From an uncultured Faecalibacterium sp. (GTDB taxonomy: Bacteria; Bacillota; Clostridia; Oscillospirales; Ruminococcaceae): DNA of 64,000 nt. The notes under the pieces were generated by a model. It was given only the letters and a program-made list of their open reading frames with translations, ran no database searches and was not told where the DNA came from. Made by a program: the position numbers and the translations under genes. Location: assembly GCA_934533135.1 (NCBI GenBank), contig CAKTBG010000002.1:62001-126000 (forward strand), given 5' to 3'. This document shows, in pieces, positions 59,455 through 64,000 of this stretch (position 1 is the stretch's first letter; each line of letters opens with the position of its first letter).

Positions 59455-61179
59455 ATGGAGTCGAAACGGCTGTGTCCATACTGTATGCAGGAGCTGACCG
59501 GACAGGCAGAGAGCTGCCCGCACTGTGGGCGGGCGTTTGCCGGGCGGAACCCGGCGGGCAGCCTGCCGGTGGCTACGGTGCTGGCAGGCCGCTATACCGT
59601 TGGAGACATTCAGGGTGTGGACGGCGAGGGGATCCTTTACCGGGGCGTCGAGAATCTGGGGCGTTTCCGGGTGACGATCAAAGAATATATGCCGCTGACA
59701 CTGGCCTCGGAGCGGAACCGCAGCCTGGAGCTCCGGCCAAAACCCGGCAGCGAAGTGCTGTTCAAGACCACGCGGATGGACTTTTCCGACCTGTATCGGT
59801 CGCTCCAGCGGATCACACCGGCCAATGGTCTGGAAGCGGTGCTGGATGTGTTCGAGGAAAACAACACGGTCTATGCCGTCATGGAAAACCCGGGCGGACG
59901 GCCGCTGGATCAATGGCTGGACGAGCACAACGGCGTCGTCACGCCCGAGGAAGCCCGGATCATGCTGCAGTCGGTCTTTGACGGCGTGTCGGCCATGCAT
60001 CAGGTGGGGCTGGTCCACCGGGGCATCTGCCCCGAGAACATCCGGGTGCTGGACAATGGCCGCGCCCGGCTGACTGGCTATGCGACCGTGGGTCTGCGCA
60101 CCGCAGGCAGCGGCCTGCACGAGCAGCTGTTTGAGGGATATTCGGCTCCGGAACAGTATTCCACCTCCGAGTTTGAGGGCCGCTACACCGACGAATACGG
60201 CCTTGCGGCGGTGTTCTACCGGATGGTCTGCGGCCAGAGCCCGGTTCCGGCGGCACAGCGGCTGGTAGCGGACTCGAACCCCAAAGCGCGGACGGTGAAC
60301 AGCAAAGTGCCCGCGTACGTCTCCGAGGTGCTCCAGATGGGTCTGCGGCTCAAGCCGTCCGAGCGCATCCAGACCGTGCCGCAGCTGTTTCAGGCTCTTT
60401 CCTCACAGGAGTACACCCAGACCCTGACCCGGACGCTGCGCCGGGCCGACCCCAAGCCCCAGAGACCCGACCCGGAACAAAAAGGCCATCTGCTCAGTAT
60501 GCGCAACCTGCTGGCGGCGATCCTGATCCTGCTGGCGGTGCTCATCGTGCTGACCCTATGGGGCGTGCTGCAGCAGAACAAAGGCAGCGAGACGCCGTCC
60601 TCCCAGCCCGATTCCGCACCCGAGAGCAGTGCTGTGACCGAGCCGGTGAATCTGACCCCGGATTTTGTCGGCCTGAACTATGATATGCAGGTGCGCAACG
60701 ACCGGGAGTATGCAGGCTCCTATCTCTTTTATGTCACGCTGGAATACAGCGACACGGTGGAAGAAGGCCGGGTCATCCGCCAAAGCCCCGAAGCCGGGGA
60801 AGTTCTGGAAAAGGGCGGAACGGTGAGCCTTGTGGTCAGCAAAGGCCCGGAGAAGGTCGAGATGCCGAACATCGTGGGCTTTACCCGGGATGCTGCCGAG
60901 CAGCAGCTGGCACAGGTCGGCTTGAACGCCAGCTTCTACCCCATCTACAACGATGGCTCGTATGTATCCGGCTGCGTGGCTTACTGCAGCGAGAATGCCG
61001 GAACGAGGGTCGATGTGGGATCGACGGTCGTGGTCTATCTGGCCGCGGAGGTCGAGGCCACGGTGCCGGTCACACCCGAGGAAGCACCGGCGGTCAGCAG
61101 CTCGTCCAGCGGGCAGGAAGAAGCGGCCAGCTCTTCCCAGCAGCCTGCACCGGACGAAGTGGAATACGACACCGATTAA
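59455..61179 (+). CDS. Zinc-ribbon, pseudokinase and PASTA-domain membrane protein
   Basis: 574 residues. Zinc ribbon at Cys7, Cys10, Cys21, Cys24; a Hanks-type kinase fold about residues 46-320; one membrane helix near 350-370; two extracellular PASTA domains (about 395-540) and a Ser/Glu-rich tail. Lys76 (VTIKEY) is kept, but the catalytic loop reads HRGICPEN (188-195), with Gly for the catalytic Asp, and the DFG position reads TGY (207-209). It is therefore probably a pseudokinase. PASTA domains bind muropeptides or beta-lactams, so it may sense cell wall state and act as a scaffold. GAGGGGGAG precedes the ATG. Confidence 0.88.
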   Translation: MESKRLCPYCMQELTGQAESCPHCGRAFAGRNPAGSLPVATVLAGRYTVGDIQGVDGEGILYRGVENLGRFRVTIKEYMPLTLASERNRSLELRPKPGSEVLFKTTRMDFSDLYRSLQRITPANGLEAVLDVFEENNTVYAVMENPGGRPLDQWLDEHNGVVTPEEARIMLQSVFDGVSAMHQVGLVHRGICPENIRVLDNGRARLTGYATVGLRTAGSGLHEQLFEGYSAPEQYSTSEFEGRYTDEYGLAAVFYRMVCGQSPVPAAQRLVADSNPKARTVNSKVPAYVSEVLQMGLRLKPSERIQTVPQLFQALSSQEYTQTLTRTLRRADPKPQRPDPEQKGHLLSMRNLLAAILILLAVLIVLTLWGVLQQNKGSETPSSQPDSAPESSAVTEPVNLTPDFVGLNYDMQVRNDREYAGSYLFYVTLEYSDTVEEGRVIRQSPEAGEVLEKGGTVSLVVSKGPEKVEMPNIVGFTRDAAEQQLAQVGLNASFYPIYNDGSYVSGCVAYCSENAGTRVDVGSTVVVYLAAEVEATVPVTPEEAPAVSSSSSGQEEAASSSQQPAPDEVEYDTD

Positions 61180-61205
61180 ACCAATTTCTTCATCAAACAA
61201 AAACG

Positions 61206-61248
61206 CCAGAAGCGGGAGCCTCGTGAGAGACTCCCGCTTCTGGTTGTT
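61206..61248. terminator. Bidirectional terminator
   Basis: CCAGAAGCGGGAG pairs with CTCCCGCTTCTGG, between the convergent pseudokinase gene and gltD. Confidence 0.85.
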
Positions 61249-61292
61249 TAGGATAGGAAAGAGAATGGCAATGGAAAAGGGGGAGAGGCCGC

Positions 61293-62771
61293 TTACAGGT
61301 TGGTGTAACCCATCAGGTAACGATCCACCTCGGCGGCGCAGTCGTGGCCTTCGCGCAGACCCCAGACCACAAGGCTCTGACCCCGGCGCATATCGCCGCA
61401 GGAGAAGACTTTCTCCACGTTGGTCTTGAAGTGGTCGGTGTCCACACAGCCGCGCTGGGTCAGCGCGACGCCGAAAGCATCGGCGACGTAGCTCTCACAG
61501 CCCACAAAACCGGCGGCAATAAAAGCCAGCTGGCAGTCATAAGTAAACTCTTCGCCGGTGGGCACCATGTTGGTGCGGCCGGTCTCCGGATCCCGCTCCG
61601 GCTTCAGATAGGAAATGACCGCACCGGTCAGGTTGCCGGCTTCGTCTTTCAGGAACTCCTTGACCGTGGTCTGGTAGACACGGGGATCCTTGTTGAACTT
61701 GGCAAGGCACTCGGTCTGGCCGTAATCCACCTTCAGCACCCGGGGATATTCCGGCCACGGGTTGGAGGCAGCGCGTTCCTTCGGGGGCTGGGGCATCATT
61801 TCCAAGGCCACCAGATCGGTGCAGCCCTGCCGAAGCGCGGTGCCCTGACAGTCGTTGCCGGTGTCGCCGCCGCCGATCACGAGGACGTTCTTGCCAGCGG
61901 CGTTGATGGCTCTGCCATCGGCAAAGCCGGAATCCAGCAGGCTCTTGGTGACGCTGGTGAGGTAATTGACCGCGAAGTGGACGCCGTTAGCATCCCGACC
62001 CGGAACGTTCAGGTCGCGTGCTTTCTTGGCACCGCAGCAGAGCACCACGGCGTCGTAGCCGTTCAGGATGCTTTCGGCATCCACCGCCCCGCCGATGTCC
62101 ATATTGGTGCGGAACTCCACACCCTCGGCCTGCATGATCTTGATGCGGCGGTCAATGACGGATTTCTCCAGCTTCATATTGGGGATGCCGTACATCAGCA
62201 GGCCGCCTACCCGGTCAGCCCGCTCAAAGACGGTGACGGCATGGCCGCGCTTGTTCAGGTATTCTGCCGCCGACAGACCCGACGGGCCGCTGCCGATGAC
62301 GGCCACGCTTTTGCCGGTGCGTGCCGGCGGCGGATCGGCATGGAGCCAGCCCTTGGCGTAGCCGGTCTCAATGATGGCGTGCTCGTTTTCCCGCACGGTC
62401 ACGCTGCTGCCGGTCACGTCGCCGCAGGTGCAGGCGGCTTCGCACAGGGCAGGGCAGACCCGGCTGGTGAACTCCGGGAAGCGGTTGGTGGCGCGCAGAC
62501 GATGCAGTGCCAGCTCCCACTTGCCCTGATAGACTAGCTCGTTCCACTCAGGGATCAGGTTGTTCAGCGGGCAGCCCGAGGCCATGCCGCCGATCATCAT
62601 GCCGGCCTGACAGAAGGGTACACCGCAGTCCATGCAGCGGGCAGCCTGTGTCTGCTGCTCCTCGCGGGAGAGCCAGACGTGAAACTCGTTGAAATTTTCG
62701 ATGCGCTCCAGCGGCGGAATATCCGAGCTGGTCTTGCGCGTGTAATCCATAAATCCGGTGATCTTACCCAT
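61293..62771 (-). CDS. gltD: Glutamate synthase small (beta) subunit
   Basis: 492 residues. N-terminal Fe-S cysteines (AARCMDCGVPFCQ, then GCPLNNLIPEWN, and CPALCEAACTCG), an FAD-binding VAVIGSGPSGLSAAEYLNKRGH and NADPH-binding VLVIGGGDTGNDCQGTA. It feeds electrons from NADPH to the large subunit. AGGGAGG precedes the ATG. It follows gltB by 12 bp; together they make glutamate from glutamine and 2-oxoglutarate. Confidence 0.96.
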   Translation of the reverse strand: MGKITGFMDYTRKTSSDIPPLERIENFNEFHVWLSREEQQTQAARCMDCGVPFCQAGMMIGGMASGCPLNNLIPEWNELVYQGKWELALHRLRATNRFPEFTSRVCPALCEAACTCGDVTGSSVTVRENEHAIIETGYAKGWLHADPPPARTGKSVAVIGSGPSGLSAAEYLNKRGHAVTVFERADRVGGLLMYGIPNMKLEKSVIDRRIKIMQAEGVEFRTNMDIGGAVDAESILNGYDAVVLCCGAKKARDLNVPGRDANGVHFAVNYLTSVTKSLLDSGFADGRAINAAGKNVLVIGGGDTGNDCQGTALRQGCTDLVALEMMPQPPKERAASNPWPEYPRVLKVDYGQTECLAKFNKDPRVYQTTVKEFLKDEAGNLTGAVISYLKPERDPETGRTNMVPTGEEFTYDCQLAFIAAGFVGCESYVADAFGVALTQRGCVDTDHFKTNVEKVFSCGDMRRGQSLVVWGLREGHDCAAEVDRYLMGYTNL

Positions 62772-62783
62772 GATATTCCCTCC

Positions 62784-64000
62784 TTACTTGTTTTTCTGCA
62801 CGGCGTAGAAGGCTTCGATCTGAGCCTGTTCACCGTCGAGACCGCGCTCTTCCATCGAGGCGATGACCCGGAGCATCCGGTCGTAATCGTAGGGAAGGAC
62901 TTTTTTGAACTTGGGCAGGAACTCACTGAAATTGTCGAGGATCTCTTTGCCGCGGGGAGAACCCGTCAGCTCGACGTGCTCCCGGATCAGCTCTTTCAGG
63001 GTGGCCACGTCATACTTGTGCTCCACAGGCTCGAGGCTGACGGTCTCTTTGTTGACCCGCTGGTAGAAATCCCAGTTTTCGTCCAGCACATAGGCGATGC
63101 CGCCGGTCATACCGGCCGCAAAGTTTTTGCCGGTCTGCCCCAGCACGACCACCGTACCGCCGGTCATATACTCGCAGCCATGGTCGCCCACGCCCTCGAC
63201 CACAGCGGTCGCACCCGAGTTTCGGACGCAGAACCGCTCGCCGGCCACGCCGGAGATGAAGGCCTTGCCGCTGGTGGCACCGTAGAGTGCCACGTTGCCG
63301 GTGATGATGTTTTCCTCCGGCTTATAGGTGATGTTTTCGGGCGGGCGGACGACGATCTTGCCGCCGGACAGACCCTTGCCCATGTAGTCGTTGCAGTCGC
63401 CGGTCAGCTTCAGGGTGAGTCCCTTGGGGATGAAAGCACCAAAGCTCTGGCCGCCTGCGCCGATGCAGTTGGCGGTGTACACATCATCGGGCAGGGAATT
63501 GCCGTACTTGCGGGTGATCTCGCTGCCGAAGATGGCACCAAAGGCGCGGTCTACGTTGGACACCTCGAGGGTGACGCTTTGGGGGTTCTTGCTGTTGAGC
63601 TTGAACTTCTTCATCAGCACCCTCATGTCGGGGGTGTTCTCGAGATGGAAGTCGTAGGTGTCCTCCTTGACGAAGTGGACGTTGCTGTTGGCAATGGCCG
63701 GGTTGTGGAGGATGCAGTCCAGATTCATCTTGGCGGCGCGGCTGCCCGGTGCGCTGGGCTTGACATGGAGCAGGTCGGTGCGGCCCACCAGCTCGTCGAT
63801 GGTGCGCACGCCCAGCTTTGCCATGTATTCCCGCAGCTCCTCGGCCACAAAGGTCAGGTAGTTGATGATGTACTCCGGCTTGCCGCGGAAATTCTTCCGC
63901 AGTTCGGGGTTCTGGGTGCAGATTCCCATGGGGCAGGTGTCGAGGTTGCAGACCCGCATCATGACGCAGCCCTCACACATCAGCAGGCTGGTGCCGAAGC
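62784..64000 (-). CDS. gltB: Glutamate synthase large (alpha) subunit, C-terminal part
   Basis: About 405 C-terminal residues are visible; the gene continues past the right edge. CVMMRVCNLDTCPMGICTQ (quoted in part) is the Fe-S cluster segment of the FMN-binding synthase domain, and the GXGXG beta-helix domain follows with repeats such as GAGGQSFGAFIPKGLTL, GKGLSGGKIVVRPP and GGTVVVLGQTGKNFAAGMTGG. The glutaminase domain would lie outside the window. Operon order gltB-gltD on the minus strand. Confidence 0.96.
   Translation of the reverse strand, partial: FGTSLLMCEGCVMMRVCNLDTCPMGICTQNPELRKNFRGKPEYIINYLTFVAEELREYMAKLGVRTIDELVGRTDLLHVKPSAPGSRAAKMNLDCILHNPAIANSNVHFVKEDTYDFHLENTPDMRVLMKKFKLNSKNPQSVTLEVSNVDRAFGAIFGSEITRKYGNSLPDDVYTANCIGAGGQSFGAFIPKGLTLKLTGDCNDYMGKGLSGGKIVVRPPENITYKPEENIITGNVALYGATSGKAFISGVAGERFCVRNSGATAVVEGVGDHGCEYMTGGTVVVLGQTGKNFAAGMTGGIAYVLDENWDFYQRVNKETVSLEPVEHKYDVATLKELIREHVELTGSPRGKEILDNFSEFLPKFKKVLPYDYDRMLRVIASMEERGLDGEQAQIEAFYAVQKNK

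Noticed and set aside
1..64000. tRNA, rRNA, insertion sequence or prophage genes
   Set aside because: No cloverleaf, rRNA, transposase or phage structural signature was seen while reading; short or degenerate ones could be missed without a search tool.

Overview
The window looks like a chromosome segment of a GC-rich gut Clostridia member (Oscillospiraceae/Ruminococcaceae, Faecalibacterium-like). This is an inference from gene content, the Gram-positive style promoters and ribosome binding sites, an oadG/oadB sodium pump, a DUF1836 protein, and a dispersed palindromic repeat family. No tRNA or rRNA gene was recognised.

Layout. 1-10.4 kb: partial RlmI-type methyltransferase (left edge), short RhuM-like protein, CYTH protein, rhomboid protease, ZIP metal transporter, MscS channel, an FMN riboswitch driving ribU, an MraY-like enzyme, and a polar amino acid ABC transporter. 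10.5-14.1 kb: a one-carbon cluster (5-formyl-THF cyclo-ligase, FchA, FolD) divergent from glyA. 14.2-25.7 kb: corrinoid adenosyltransferase, galU, a zinc-ribbon membrane protein, prfB, DUF1836, DegV, cardiolipin synthase, a duplicated FMN-binding-like lipoprotein and an ABC exporter operon. 26-32.7 kb: a second amino acid ABC transporter, an XRE membrane regulator, a small repeat-bearing secreted protein, a D,D-carboxypeptidase and a MATE pump, with duplicated promoter/hairpin modules between them. 32.8-45.6 kb: recD2, mreB, oadG-oadB, then the run pcrA-thyX-tmk-GNAT-mltG-U32 peptidase.

45.7-57.6 kb is a complete type I-C CRISPR-Cas locus: cas3-cas5c-cas8c-cas7c-cas4-cas1-cas2 on the minus strand, then a leader and a 41-repeat/40-spacer array, with decayed repeats beyond its old end. 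After it come a sodium:alanine symporter, a zinc-ribbon/PASTA pseudokinase and gltD-gltB (right edge).

The most important find lies in the roughly 430 bp upstream of cas3. A divergent single CRISPR repeat (57471-57509) has its own consensus promoter, placed so that transcription should begin at the first repeat base. It is followed by a pseudo-spacer whose first 15 nt match the cas promoter/5' leader at 14 positions; the one mismatch is at position 12, a base expected to be flipped out in type I hybrids. This has the design of a Cas-regulating crRNA-like RNA (CreR type): Cascade loaded with it would sit on the cas transcription start and -10 box and repress its own operon. Other notable points are a FolD that lacks cyclohydrolase residues next to a stand-alone cyclohydrolase, and near-identical promoter-plus-terminator leader modules in front of unrelated genes.
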